From positions 687-13,601 of the forward strand of contig DOIU01000142.1 in the NCBI GenBank assembly GCA_003511825.1: 12,915 nucleotides of DNA, given 5' to 3'. Source of the stretch: Gammaproteobacteria bacterium. GTDB taxonomy: Bacteria; Pseudomonadota; Gammaproteobacteria; Granulosicoccales; Granulosicoccaceae. Below, piece by piece: positions 1 through 6,250 of the stretch (positions are counted from its first letter, which is position 1; each line of letters starts with the position of its first letter). The notes under the pieces were generated by a model. It was not told where the DNA came from. It was given only the letters and a program-made list of their open reading frames with translations, and searched no databases. A program made the position numbers and the translations under genes.

Positions 1-9
1 GGGGGTCAT
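1..9 (-). CDS. Probable start of the next early phage gene, cut by the window edge
   Basis: An ATG at 9-7 overlaps the TGA stop of the preceding gene (8-6) in an ATGA arrangement, the same coupling used elsewhere in this operon. A G-rich ribosome-binding stretch lies just upstream (about 12-20 on the minus strand). Only three codons are visible, so no product can be named. Confidence 0.3.
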
Positions 10-437
10 GCCTTCCCCCCATTGCATCCGGGACCGACGAGCCGTATCTCTCTGTTGTGCTGTTTTAAATGGTTGATCAATCGTTTATTACAGCCCCAGT
101 ACGGCGTGTAAATGGTGGCTTTTTCTTCCAGTTTACGCAGGGTTTCATCGTCACCAGTGCCCCGCGCGACTGCTATGGCTGTTTTTCTATTCACACCGTT
201 AGGCATTGAATAGACATACCGTCGCGACGGATAAAAAAAACGCCGCGCTATTTCTGTTGGGTTATCAATGCAGATATCGTCTCTGCTCACCGTGCCGTTA
301 ACGAGTGCCACTGTTTTCAACGATGTGTCCACGACACCTCGGATTAACACAACGTTGTATCCGTCGATGTTCAGATCGACCCTGCCCATAATGCCGGTCA
401 GCTCGTTATTCACATCAGTCCATTGCTCGGGGGTCAT
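6..437 (-). CDS. Conserved hypothetical phage protein, 143 aa
   Basis: The start is the ATG at 437-435, which overlaps the upstream gene's stop as TGATG and has an AGGA nine bases before it. The open frame continues further upstream, but that extension only shadows the previous gene. The protein begins MTPEQW and contains GRVDLNIDGY near the N-terminus, an Arg/Tyr-rich RFFYPSRRYVYS in the middle and YTPYWG followed by RLINHLKQHN near the end. I recall this pattern (TPEQW, GRV..DGY, YxPyW, a final K-H--N element) from hypothetical proteins in many proteobacterial phages, but know of no assigned function. It is charged and soluble, without membrane segments. Its place at the distal end of the early operon suggests an accessory early role, which is inference. 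Confidence 0.8.
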   Translation of the reverse strand: MTPEQWTDVNNELTGIMGRVDLNIDGYNVVLIRGVVDTSLKTVALVNGTVSRDDICIDNPTEIARRFFYPSRRYVYSMPNGVNRKTAIAVARGTGDDETLRKLEEKATIYTPYWGCNKRLINHLKQHNREIRLVGPGCNGGKA

Positions 438-817
438 CAGATACAGTCCTCGTAGGGGATGTTCAGCTGCCCATGCAGATCGGGCAGGGCAACATTTTTC
501 ATGGCGGAGATCTGCCGCAGGCTGGTCATCGCTCGTGACAGCAGGAACTGCAGGGTGCGGTCCAGCTCGCCGGAGTCCTCGGCAATGTAGTAGCCGGTTT
601 CCGGTGTGCCGCAGATGTGCGAGCCTTTTAACCGCAGTTCCATAATGGCCTGCCGTAGCGCGCGTTGTGACACGCGCTGTGGGTTCGGGCTGGTGATCAC
701 TTCTTCGACGGCGCTGTAGCATTCGGCTGCCAGTTCGGCAGCGCTGATGCCGTTTTTTTCGCCGATGTGTCCAGATAACACAGCGAGCACGCGGTCGTGA
801 GGGACACTAATTTGCAT
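437..817 (-). CDS. Winged-helix early phage protein, 126 aa
   Basis: The start is set at the ATG 817-815, preceded by GGAG with a 7-base gap; a longer frame to 853 has no such site. It overlaps the upstream gene by 11 bases. Residues 7-75 look like a winged helix-turn-helix: a first helix (HDRVLAVLSGHI), a helix opening with ISAAELAAEC, a recognition helix around VSQRALRQAIMELRLKG, and a wing ending in GYYIA. The C-terminal part (85-118) is a helical stretch with FLLSRA, then LPDLHGQL. I recall similar small proteins (HTH, GYxIA, FLxSRA, LPxLxGQL) in prophages. The role is probably DNA binding; the target is unknown. The neighbours are uncharacterised early genes. Confidence 0.82.
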   Translation of the reverse strand: MQISVPHDRVLAVLSGHIGEKNGISAAELAAECYSAVEEVITSPNPQRVSQRALRQAIMELRLKGSHICGTPETGYYIAEDSGELDRTLQFLLSRAMTSLRQISAMKNVALPDLHGQLNIPYEDCI

Positions 818-1139
818 GTTTTTTCTCCACTCGCCATTGAACCTGTGCGCCACCGACCCGCGCGGCCATGATGGTCGTTGGCCCTTCGTCTGGTAGATTG
901 CTCACGGTTTTAACAACACCGCACAGCGTTCTACAGCGCGGCGAATGCTCAACCCAGATGACAGGTACAGCCCCCTGAACAGTGATCCGGTACGGCCGGA
1001 AACCGTCTGTGAGCAGTGTGTTACCTACAGAGTAGGCAACGACCAGCGCGTCCATGAGGTGTTTAGCGAGTTTGCCGTCTCTCAGTGAGGTGCGAAACGG
1101 GGCTGCATATGCTGATGTGTCTATCTGTTGTTGATTCAT
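807..1139 (-). CDS. Hypothetical early phage protein, 110 aa
   Basis: The start is the ATG at 1139-1137, overlapping the upstream stop as ATGA, with AGGAAG six bases ahead. I do not recognise a family with confidence. The protein has a helical N-terminal half (about residues 10-45) and a second half rich in beta-type residues, including the segment VQGAVPVIWVEHSPRC, then a terminal VQWRVE. There are two cysteines (near 69 and 73), no signal peptide and no membrane segment. Coding status is supported by the coupled start, the ribosome-binding site and the tight fit between neighbours. The function is unknown. Confidence 0.75.
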   Translation of the reverse strand: MNQQQIDTSAYAAPFRTSLRDGKLAKHLMDALVVAYSVGNTLLTDGFRPYRITVQGAVPVIWVEHSPRCRTLCGVVKTVSNLPDEGPTTIMAARVGGAQVQWRVEKKHAN

Positions 1140-1465
1140 GATTCACTTCCTGTTCTGTTGTGCGGGCAGCGCTTGCACGCTTTGAAAAGTTTTACGCGCA
1201 GCGGATTTGTCGCTGCAAATGGCTGCATCTGTATTTCCAGGCATTTGTGTAAATTGAGATCGCCCAACACCGGGCAGTCGAGAGTGACACCGAGCAGCGC
1301 GCCGTTAATCGCGCTCTCGACTCGTGCTAGGTCGCCCGTGTACTTGCCTTTCAGTACTTGGTTGACGACCGTTGCCGAATATCCGATCTGGCGCCCAACG
1401 GCAGCCTGCGACGTACGGTCGCAGGCTTCACGCAGAGCGCAGAGCCATGCTGGCTCGGTGGTCAC
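1136..1465 (-). CDS. HTH protein resembling the N-terminal domain of Mu B, 109 aa
   Basis: The start is the GTG at 1465-1463, overlapping the upstream stop (GTGA) and preceded by AAGGGGGT. Residues 18-55 form a lambda-repressor-like HTH: SQAAVGRQIGYSATVVNQVL, then GKYTGDLARVE. This compares well with the N-terminal HTH of Mu B as I remember it (IALESGLS, SSFINDKYNGDNERV), especially the KY-GD--RV element. The second half has cysteines at 64, 75, 97 and 100 plus a CPH, in a pattern (DCPVLG, PFAATNP, RV-L--AC) that I recall from small 'transcriptional regulators' of Mu-like prophages; they could bind a metal. It lies four genes after the B-type ATPase, which lacks this domain. A regulatory role, or a partner role to B, is inferred. 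Confidence 0.85.
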   Translation of the reverse strand: MTTEPAWLCALREACDRTSQAAVGRQIGYSATVVNQVLKGKYTGDLARVESAINGALLGVTLDCPVLGDLNLHKCLEIQMQPFAATNPLRVKLFKACKRCPHNRTGSES

Positions 1466-1839
1466 TGGGCACCCCCTTCGCGTGAGTAGACGACTCTGTT
1501 TTTGTTGGGGTCGAATACGTCGCCGTTGCGCTGGATCATAGGAGGCTTGGGGCCTGTGTTGCGATTAGGCATGAGCACGTATCGCGCTGGGCGTCCGGGT
1601 CCGCACTTTTTCAAATACTTCGCTTTGGACAGAATTTGCACGTAACGCCTAACGTCTTCGTGGGAGACGTCGCTGCCTGCTGCTGATGCTGCGCTGATGA
1701 TCTCCTGGTAGGTGAAGCCTTTGTGCAGGATGCGGATCGACTGCCAGATTCGACGGCGTTTGTCACCCTGCGTCACAGGCTCACCACTCGCCGTGACGCG
1801 AGGCGCATCGATGCCAACGTCTTTTTTCAGAGTGTACAT
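1462..1839 (-). CDS. Small winged-helix protein, 125 aa
   Basis: The ATG is at 1839-1837; its ribosome-binding sequence is weak (GGGCAAG). Residues about 25-88 look like a winged helix: KRRRIWQSIRIL, then YQEIISAASAAG, then the recognition helix VSHEDVRRYVQILSKAKYL, then a basic wing GPGRPARYVLM. The C-terminal tail (residues 90-125) is polar, probably flexible, and rich in Asn, Pro and Arg. It has the same layout as the 71-aa gene just upstream, with R-IW--IR-L and a matching Y---L-K--YL helix, which suggests the pair arose by duplication. It is the fifth gene of the early operon. DNA binding is likely; no target can be read from the sequence. Confidence 0.82.
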   Translation of the reverse strand: MYTLKKDVGIDAPRVTASGEPVTQGDKRRRIWQSIRILHKGFTYQEIISAASAAGSDVSHEDVRRYVQILSKAKYLKKCGPGRPARYVLMPNRNTGPKPPMIQRNGDVFDPNKNRVVYSREGGAQ

Positions 1840-1872
1840 CTTGCCCAGCAGCAGATTACGCTGGACATAGGT

Positions 1873-2088
1873 CTAGCCGACACGCCGAGTGTCCGTCCCT
1901 GAGACGATCAAATATCCTGATTTATGCAAGCCAGACACGTAGCTTTTAATCGTCTCTCTGTTAACGCGGCTTTCACTTTCCAGATCACCGATACTGAACT
2001 CGCGCAGTTTACGAATGGCTGCCCAAACCCGATCTCGCGGCGTTAGGTAGCCGTCTGCAGCAGTCAAGTTGACAGGTTTGCGTGACAT
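1873..2088 (-). CDS. Small winged-helix protein, 71 aa
   Basis: The ATG at 2088-2086 overlaps the stop of the ATPase gene as TGATG, so translation is probably coupled. Nearly the whole protein is one winged-helix unit: TPRDRVWAAIRKL, then FSIGDLESES, then the recognition helix VNRETIKSYVSGLHKSGYL, then a short wing with TDTRRVG. It lacks the C-terminal tail of the next gene's product but shares its fold pattern. It sits directly behind B, so a role in transposition, replication or early regulation is possible but unproven. I recognise the fold, not the family. Confidence 0.8.
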   Translation of the reverse strand: MSRKPVNLTAADGYLTPRDRVWAAIRKLREFSIGDLESESRVNRETIKSYVSGLHKSGYLIVSGTDTRRVG

Positions 2089-2837
2089 CAGCCCACGCTC
2101 CGGCGTGGCGGCTCACCGGTGTACAGCTCGCGGCGACCCCATTCTTTTAGTGTTACGCCGTTCCACCCCTCCGATTTTGCGGTGCTTTGGATATTGTGCA
2201 GATTGACGCATATGCGGCGGGTGACGCCGCGAGTAGCGATAACGATTTTGTCCAGCACGTCTTGCCCGATGGTGACGTCAGGGCAGTACATACGCGCCAG
2301 CTCTCTCGCGTCAGCACTGTCTGCTGGCTGGGCGGGCTGCCACTGCAATACCCGGTTATGGAAGCGCTCCCACTGCCGCAGTTTGACGCTCAATTTTTCT
2401 TCGCCGATAAGCAGGATTGGCGCGCCGGAGCCTTCGTAGATATCTCGAATCACTTCGATGGATCGTTTTTTGACGATGTGGTCCACTTCGTCGATGATCA
2501 GTGGGCGTTCGGATAATGCAAGTTGTTCGCTGACCTGGTCGACCATGCCCGCGATGGTTTGCTCGGGGGCGATCCCCATCTCCCTGATGATATTGTTCAG
2601 CAGGGATTTTGTAGTCCAGACGGATTTGCACTCCAGGTAATACGCCGAGTGTTTGTTTGAGGTGTACGCGGCTGCGAATGATTTACCGTAGCCGCTGGGG
2701 CCATACGGGACCACGATACCTGGCAGGTGCGGTGGCCGTTCGATAGCGGTTTGCAGCAACCGTGATGCCAGCCCTACATTTTTTAGCGGGGCGGTCGATG
2801 GAGCTAAGAGATTGACAAACGAATCGTTGTGTTTCAT
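2088..2837 (-). CDS. MuB-like AAA+ ATPase (transposition target selector), 249 aa
   Basis: In Mu, B is an ATP-dependent DNA-binding protein that forms filaments, delivers target DNA to the transposase and gives target immunity. The numbering here starts from the ATG at 2837-2835; a TTG at 2858 would add seven residues but has no better ribosome site. Walker A is GPSGYGKS (about 46-53), Walker B is LIIDEVD (113-119), and a sensor-1-like LLIGEE follows. An Arg-containing RFHNR about ten residues later may be the arginine finger. The C-terminal helical part ends at TGEPPRRSVG. It is shorter than Mu B (312 aa) and starts almost directly at the ATPase, lacking Mu B's N-terminal HTH. It follows the transposase gene by 36 bases. 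IstB/TnsC-type ATPases are relatives, but the position next to a MuA homologue identifies it as the B component. Confidence 0.92.
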   Translation of the reverse strand: MKHNDSFVNLLAPSTAPLKNVGLASRLLQTAIERPPHLPGIVVPYGPSGYGKSFAAAYTSNKHSAYYLECKSVWTTKSLLNNIIREMGIAPEQTIAGMVDQVSEQLALSERPLIIDEVDHIVKKRSIEVIRDIYEGSGAPILLIGEEKLSVKLRQWERFHNRVLQWQPAQPADSADARELARMYCPDVTIGQDVLDKIVIATRGVTRRICVNLHNIQSTAKSEGWNGVTLKEWGRRELYTGEPPRRSVG

Positions 2838-2873
2838 GATTGTATCCAGTAAATCCAATAGTTGTTGTACGAA

Positions 2874-5045
2874 TTAGCCGGACCGCGAATCCGGCTTTTT
2901 TGTGCACGACGCATAGTCATCAATCGACAGCCCGAAATCGTCGAAAAACTCTCTATTTGCCGTGTAGTCACTGGTTGTTTTGTATCGATTAAGATCGCGG
3001 ATCTGCTGGGCCGTGACTGGTTCTCCCTGCTGAATCCGTCGCTCCAGCACAATCCAGTCGGCATAGATAGTCCGGCTGTCCCGCTCGTGGCACTGAGGCA
3101 TGTTGAGAACCGTGGCGGTGTCACGGGCGTGTTCATTGCGAAATTCATCAATCGCGCGCTGTTGGTCGTCGGTGACCGTGGGTTTCGGATTCGCAACCAT
3201 TCGGTCGGGGGCTGTGAATGGGCGCACAATTTTGGCGGCGACGTCGGCGGGTTGCTCCGAATCGGGTAGCTGGCCAGCGACCTCGATTGCCGACATTTGG
3301 GTTTCCGCTTTCGCTGACTCTTTGGTGGCGCGCATCCATTGTTTCCGTGCGCGTGTGAACTCACGGCCGGCTTCTGTGTCGCCGAATCCGGTAGCGTCAA
3401 TGCAAGGCGCGTCACAGATGTATTTGCCGTCGAGCGAGTAGATGTACACGTATTCGTGCAGATCTTGCGGATCGAATCGAACGACGACGCGCTGGCCCAC
3501 CAGCTCGATGAGGTCTGGTGCGTGGTAGCGGTTCCGCCCTTTGCCAACGGCGGCGCCGGCGTCGAGTGTCACCGTGGCATCACGCTGCACGAGAATGGCC
3601 TCGGCGGCTAGCATCCAGAGCCGTTTTTGCGCGTCGTTGGGTTTGCGAATAATGCTGTTTTCGTAACTCTCGAAAAACACCTGGTCAAAGGATTTGACCC
3701 CATCAGCCATTTCGGATCGGCGCTTGCCCTTAGCATTCCACGCGATCACTTCCTGGTTAAGAATGCGGATAAAGTCAGCCAGCGGTATCGCTCTTGATCG
3801 ATAGTTCTCTGGTTTTGAGCTGACGTTTGCGCCGGTGTAACTCCCGGCTAAATATGGGTGTTTGTCGATGTATTCGCCGAGGCCGCCTACGCCAAACGCG
3901 CGCTCTACAGGTTTGGCCTGGCCGTGCCCTTTTCCGTCGATTACCGATGTCCAGTGCACGCTAATATCGAGGGCGGGGAGGATGCCGAGTGGATCGTCGT
4001 CGCGGACCTTGAACCGGTAGCGATTAGGAACGCCGCCGGTTAGCCATTTATTGGCTGCCGCCCTTGTATTGTCGATAGTGGCGTCACTGGGAATGCCCCA
4101 TTGATCGAGGAGGTCGCCGATAGAGAGTCGCAGCAGATCGCTGTGCTCTGTTTGATCAGTGCGGTACGCCAGTATTTTTCGGCTGTAGACGTCCTGCCAA
4201 AACCACGTTTTTGGTCTTGCGATTTCACCGTTTGGCCACTCGACGAACACGTTGTGCTGGTAGCCATCGCCACTTATCCATTGCAGCGCGTGTAAATCTT
4301 TGACGGTACGTTGTTGTGAGGGGTAGAGCCTCATCAATCCCTGCGGCCCGTCGCGTGCAAAAACACGCACGGGGCGCGATATCTCTCGGCTCATTTTACG
4401 TTTGAGCGTCGCCAGAGACGGTATGACCCAGTCGTGAGCCTGTGCGGCCCGCTCTAATCGGTGATAACACGCGGCATAGGTTGGTCGCTCGTTTCGCAAA
4501 AAATCCGCTTTGAACATTTCCCATGCGGCGTCGCTGATTTCTGCGCTCGGGGCGCTGCCGTGGTGGTGGGGGACCAACGCGGCTAACCAGTCGCTGCGGC
4601 TGTAGCGTGATATGCCGGCGTACAGCCGCAGCAGTGTTGCCCGGCTGGTGCCGGTTTCGCGCGCGATCTGGTTCCAGGCTGCCGTCCGCTTTTCACCCGC
4701 GTCGATAAGTGCAAGTGCGGCATTGATGGCGTTTAGCCGCTGCCGCGCTTTGTCTTTCTGTCGTTGCGATTTCTGATCAAACGCATCCCATAGCTGATTT
4801 GCGTTATACGCAAAAGGCTCCTCAGCGTCTGATGGCTGAGGAGAGGGCGCATCAGCGCTGGAGGAAATGAGTGCCGCTCGGGTGTCGGGTGGCAGTGAGT
4901 CCAGGTGGTATTCGTAGCCTTTACCGGTTGCCCGCTGGCGTTTGGTTGCACCATCACGCGCCAGCTTGGATCGGACGTTTTGCGGGGTGCCGGGCATGCC
5001 GGGCAGTCCTGCGAGTTGCTGGGCGTTAAACCATTCGACGGTCAT
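2874..5045 (-). CDS. Mu A-type DDE transposase, 723 aa
   Basis: It binds the phage ends, assembles the transpososome and joins the 3' ends to target DNA, both for integration and for replicative transposition. The ATG at 5045 overlaps the ner stop as ATGA and follows AGGA by six bases. Domain order matches Mu A: an N-terminal DNA-binding domain starting VEWFNAQQLAGLPGMPG (1-60), end-binding helical domains (about 80-220), then the RNase H-like core with LQWISGDGY (Asp260), TIDNTRAAANKW (Asp325) and KPVERAFGVGG (Glu381). These three align with Asp269, Asp336 and Glu392 of Mu A. A beta-barrel (about 490-560) follows. The last roughly 105 residues differ from Mu A and are about 60 residues longer; this is where Mu A contacts B and ClpX. 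All catalytic residues are present, so it looks functional. Confidence 0.97.
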   Translation of the reverse strand: MTVEWFNAQQLAGLPGMPGTPQNVRSKLARDGATKRQRATGKGYEYHLDSLPPDTRAALISSSADAPSPQPSDAEEPFAYNANQLWDAFDQKSQRQKDKARQRLNAINAALALIDAGEKRTAAWNQIARETGTSRATLLRLYAGISRYSRSDWLAALVPHHHGSAPSAEISDAAWEMFKADFLRNERPTYAACYHRLERAAQAHDWVIPSLATLKRKMSREISRPVRVFARDGPQGLMRLYPSQQRTVKDLHALQWISGDGYQHNVFVEWPNGEIARPKTWFWQDVYSRKILAYRTDQTEHSDLLRLSIGDLLDQWGIPSDATIDNTRAAANKWLTGGVPNRYRFKVRDDDPLGILPALDISVHWTSVIDGKGHGQAKPVERAFGVGGLGEYIDKHPYLAGSYTGANVSSKPENYRSRAIPLADFIRILNQEVIAWNAKGKRRSEMADGVKSFDQVFFESYENSIIRKPNDAQKRLWMLAAEAILVQRDATVTLDAGAAVGKGRNRYHAPDLIELVGQRVVVRFDPQDLHEYVYIYSLDGKYICDAPCIDATGFGDTEAGREFTRARKQWMRATKESAKAETQMSAIEVAGQLPDSEQPADVAAKIVRPFTAPDRMVANPKPTVTDDQQRAIDEFRNEHARDTATVLNMPQCHERDSRTIYADWIVLERRIQQGEPVTAQQIRDLNRYKTTSDYTANREFFDDFGLSIDDYASCTKKPDSRSG

Positions 5046-5302
5046 GCGTGTTCCTGTCCGCAGAGCTGCGCGAATCGCTGCTGCCGTTGTGCGTAACGCT
5101 CAGGCCAGATTTGTTGTACAGATGTGTTAAGGGCCTCAGCGATAATCACTTCACATTTTGGGTAGGGTTTACGCAGTGCTGTATACAAGGCGGAGTGGCT
5201 GGAATAACCGTTTTCACTGGCTAACTGGAGCAATGATGTGCCGTTTTCACGGAGCGCAGCAAGAATCGCTTCGGGCGGCCAATCTTTCACATCTGATTCC
5301 AT
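5042..5302 (-). CDS. ner: Ner-like DNA-binding regulator, 86 aa
   Basis: Ner of Mu is a small HTH repressor that turns down both the early and repressor promoters after infection. Here DWPPEAILAALRENG, then LQLASENGYSSHSALYTALR, then PKCEVIIAEALNTSVQQIWPERY aligns along nearly the full length of Mu Ner (75 aa), including the closing IWP-RY. The start is uncertain: ATG 5302 fits the family length; ATG 5323 would sit 3-4 bases after the predicted transcript start; GTG 5290 has a GGAA six bases ahead. The frame upstream of 5323 lies in the promoter and is not translated. It is the first gene of the early operon, and its stop overlaps the transposase start. A 15-20 residue tail (QRQQRFAQLCGQEHA) extends beyond the Mu protein. 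Confidence 0.92.
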   Translation of the reverse strand: MESDVKDWPPEAILAALRENGTSLLQLASENGYSSHSALYTALRKPYPKCEVIIAEALNTSVQQIWPERYAQRQQRFAQLCGQEHA

Positions 5303-5320
5303 TATGTCGGCGTTGTTTTT

Positions 5321-5351
5321 CATATATGTTATAGAATAAGAAACATATATG
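5321..5351. promoter_or_regulatory. Inverted-repeat operator over the early promoter
   Basis: CATATATGTT (5321-5330) and its exact reverse complement AACATATATG (5342-5351) are separated by 11 bases. Each arm contains CATATATG, itself a palindrome, so two identical sites lie 23 bp apart, about two helical turns. One arm falls in the spacer of the early promoter and the other over the predicted transcript start, so a bound protein would block initiation. The likely ligand is the divergent repressor or Ner; which one cannot be told. Confidence 0.75.
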
Positions 5352-5361
5352 ATTTTATCAA
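5333..5361 (-). promoter_or_regulatory. Early promoter (Pe) for ner-A-B
   Basis: On the minus strand a -35 TTGATA (5361-5356) is followed after exactly 17 bases by a -10 TATTCT (5338-5333), a good sigma70 match. Initiation is expected near 5326, directly upstream of ner and inside the inverted repeat 5321-5351. It is the only convincing promoter for the early operon in this window. Confidence 0.7.
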
Positions 5362-5386
5362 GGGCAAATGTGAAGTTTTTTCTCAT

Positions 5387-5419
5387 GAGCGAGCATTAAG
5401 CTGTTGAGATTCCTCGCTC
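5387..5419. promoter_or_regulatory. Second inverted repeat, upstream of the repressor promoter
   Basis: GAGCGAG (5387-5393) and CTCGCTC (5413-5419) are perfect complements separated by 19 bases, in the gap between the early and repressor promoters. The right arm lies about 13 bases before the repressor -10. It may be a second operator for autoregulation; its sequence is unrelated to the CATATATG arms, so a different protein could bind it. Confidence 0.4.
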
Positions 5420-5428
5420 GACATGAAG

Positions 5429-5437
5429 TGGTATACT
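5429..5437 (+). promoter_or_regulatory. Extended -10 promoter of the repressor gene
   Basis: TGGTATACT gives a TATACT -10 (5432-5437) with the TGn extension at 5429-5431. No good -35 stands at 17 bases, which is usual for extended -10 promoters. Initiation near 5443 leaves a short leader with AGGA (5454-5457) before the GTG at 5465, and it excludes the upstream ATG at 5423 as a start. Confidence 0.6.
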
Positions 5438-5464
5438 GTTGCGGCCCCGTCACAGGACCCATCC

Positions 5465-5947
5465 GTGAGCAAATCCGTAAAAATTCATGCAGAAATGTTG
5501 TCGTCAAGTGTTCCGACGCGTATCACTGAGCTGATACAGCGACACGGCATAAAGCAGTTGAGCGATAGAACGGGCATTTCTGGCGTGCAGATTGGGCGCT
5601 ACGGAAAAGGGCAATCGCAGCCGACGGCCGAGAAAATCATCGCGCTCGCTATCGCCGGTGGCGTGACCACTCAATGGCTACTGTGTGGAGAAGGTGAGGG
5701 GTTGAGTGTTCGCGATGGTGGCGCGATTTACGACGTCAGCTCGCGAGAGCAAGATTCGCAAGCGATTGTTAAGATCGTCGCAACGTTGGAAGAGCTGCTG
5801 AGCGAGACGGGCAGGGGACTGTCGCCGACGCAAAAGGGCGAGACTGTTGCGGCGTTTTTTGACATGTATAAGCTCAATGCCTCGACGCTGGAGGATGTCG
5901 TTTTTAGGCAACTCCTGAAAACCTACATTTCTGCCAGCGCCCGCTAA
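5465..5947 (+). CDS. Mu c-type lysogeny repressor, 160 aa
   Basis: It probably maintains lysogeny by binding the operators between itself and ner. The frame is open from ATG 5423, but that codon lies between the -10 element and the expected transcript start. GTG 5465 has AGGA seven bases upstream and is preferred. A HTH occupies about residues 17-75: TRITELIQRHGIKQLSDRTG, ISGVQIGRYGKGQSQPT, then VTTQWLLCGEG, typical of phage XRE-type regulators. The rest is helical (ATLEELLSETG, LSPTQKGETVAAFFDMY) and may oligomerise. There is no S24/LexA-type protease domain, so RecA-stimulated self-cleavage is not expected. Divergent position next to ner and next to the phage terminus is exactly that of Mu c, though the sequence is not obviously homologous to Mu c itself. 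Confidence 0.88.
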   Translation: MSKSVKIHAEMLSSSVPTRITELIQRHGIKQLSDRTGISGVQIGRYGKGQSQPTAEKIIALAIAGGVTTQWLLCGEGEGLSVRDGGAIYDVSSREQDSQAIVKIVATLEELLSETGRGLSPTQKGETVAAFFDMYKLNASTLEDVVFRQLLKTYISASAR

Positions 5948-6021
5948 AAGCCTCGCCTAAGCCGATTTAAAAAAATAAGTAAAATCAAACACCTATATAG
6001 AAAGGAATGCTCGTGGCAATG

Positions 6022-6044
6022 GAAAAGAATGCCGCGTTCTTTTC
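6022..6044. other. Hairpin GAAAAGAA / TTCTTTTC
   Basis: An 8-bp perfect stem (6022-6029 with 6037-6044) encloses a 7-base loop TGCCGCG. The left arm overlaps the degenerate AAAAGAATGCC copy. It stands about 75 bases after the repressor stop and could weakly end that transcript, but the stem is A/T-rich and no clear U-tract follows. Confidence 0.4.
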
Positions 6045-6069
6045 TCGACAAAAGGAATGCTGGTGTTTT

Positions 6070-6097
6070 GTGGGGGCATCTGGCTGCAAGTCCCCAC
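6070..6097. other. GC-rich hairpin GTGGGG / CCCCAC
   Basis: The 6-bp perfect stem GTGGGG/CCCCAC extends by a G-T and a C-G pair to 8 bp, with a 12-base loop. It lies between the second and third AAAGGAATGCT copies. No T-run follows, so it is not a standard terminator; it may be a structural or binding element. Confidence 0.4.
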
Positions 6098-6250
6098 CTG
6101 TTGAGGTTTCTCGCGTTAGCGCCAAAGGAATGCTGTCTCAGATCGAGTGATCATGCAGGCAAAAATCGTCAATTTCGCTGTTTTTGTTGCAAAACAAATT
6201 CCGCCGTTTAAGGGCGTTCAAATGGGCAATAATGGCCAGCCTTGCAGATA

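Larger units (their letters stand above)
6001..6134 (+). repeat. Dispersed direct repeats AAAGGAATGCT (three exact, one degenerate)
   Basis: Exact copies lie at 6001-6011, 6051-6061 and 6124-6134, with a degenerate copy AAAAGAATGCC at 6023-6033. All have the same orientation; start-to-start distances are 22, 28 and 73 bases. Two copies share a longer 5' side (ACAAAAGG, CCAAAGG). The number and spacing suggest binding sites for a phage protein, most simply the transposase end sites or extra operators. Confidence 0.75.

Noticed and set aside
438..722. N-terminal extension of the 143-aa phage gene up to 722
   Set aside because: It lies antiparallel-free but wholly within the coding region of the winged-helix gene in another frame, is Arg-rich and low in family character; the ATG at 437 has a coupled start and ribosome site.
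5423..5464. Longer repressor starting at ATG 5423
   Set aside because: The ATG precedes the TATACT box, so it would not be on the transcript from that promoter; GTG 5465 has a proper AGGA.
6001..6134. AAAGGAATGCT copies as a CRISPR array
   Set aside because: The units are only 11 bases, unevenly spaced and there is no spacer regularity or cas gene.
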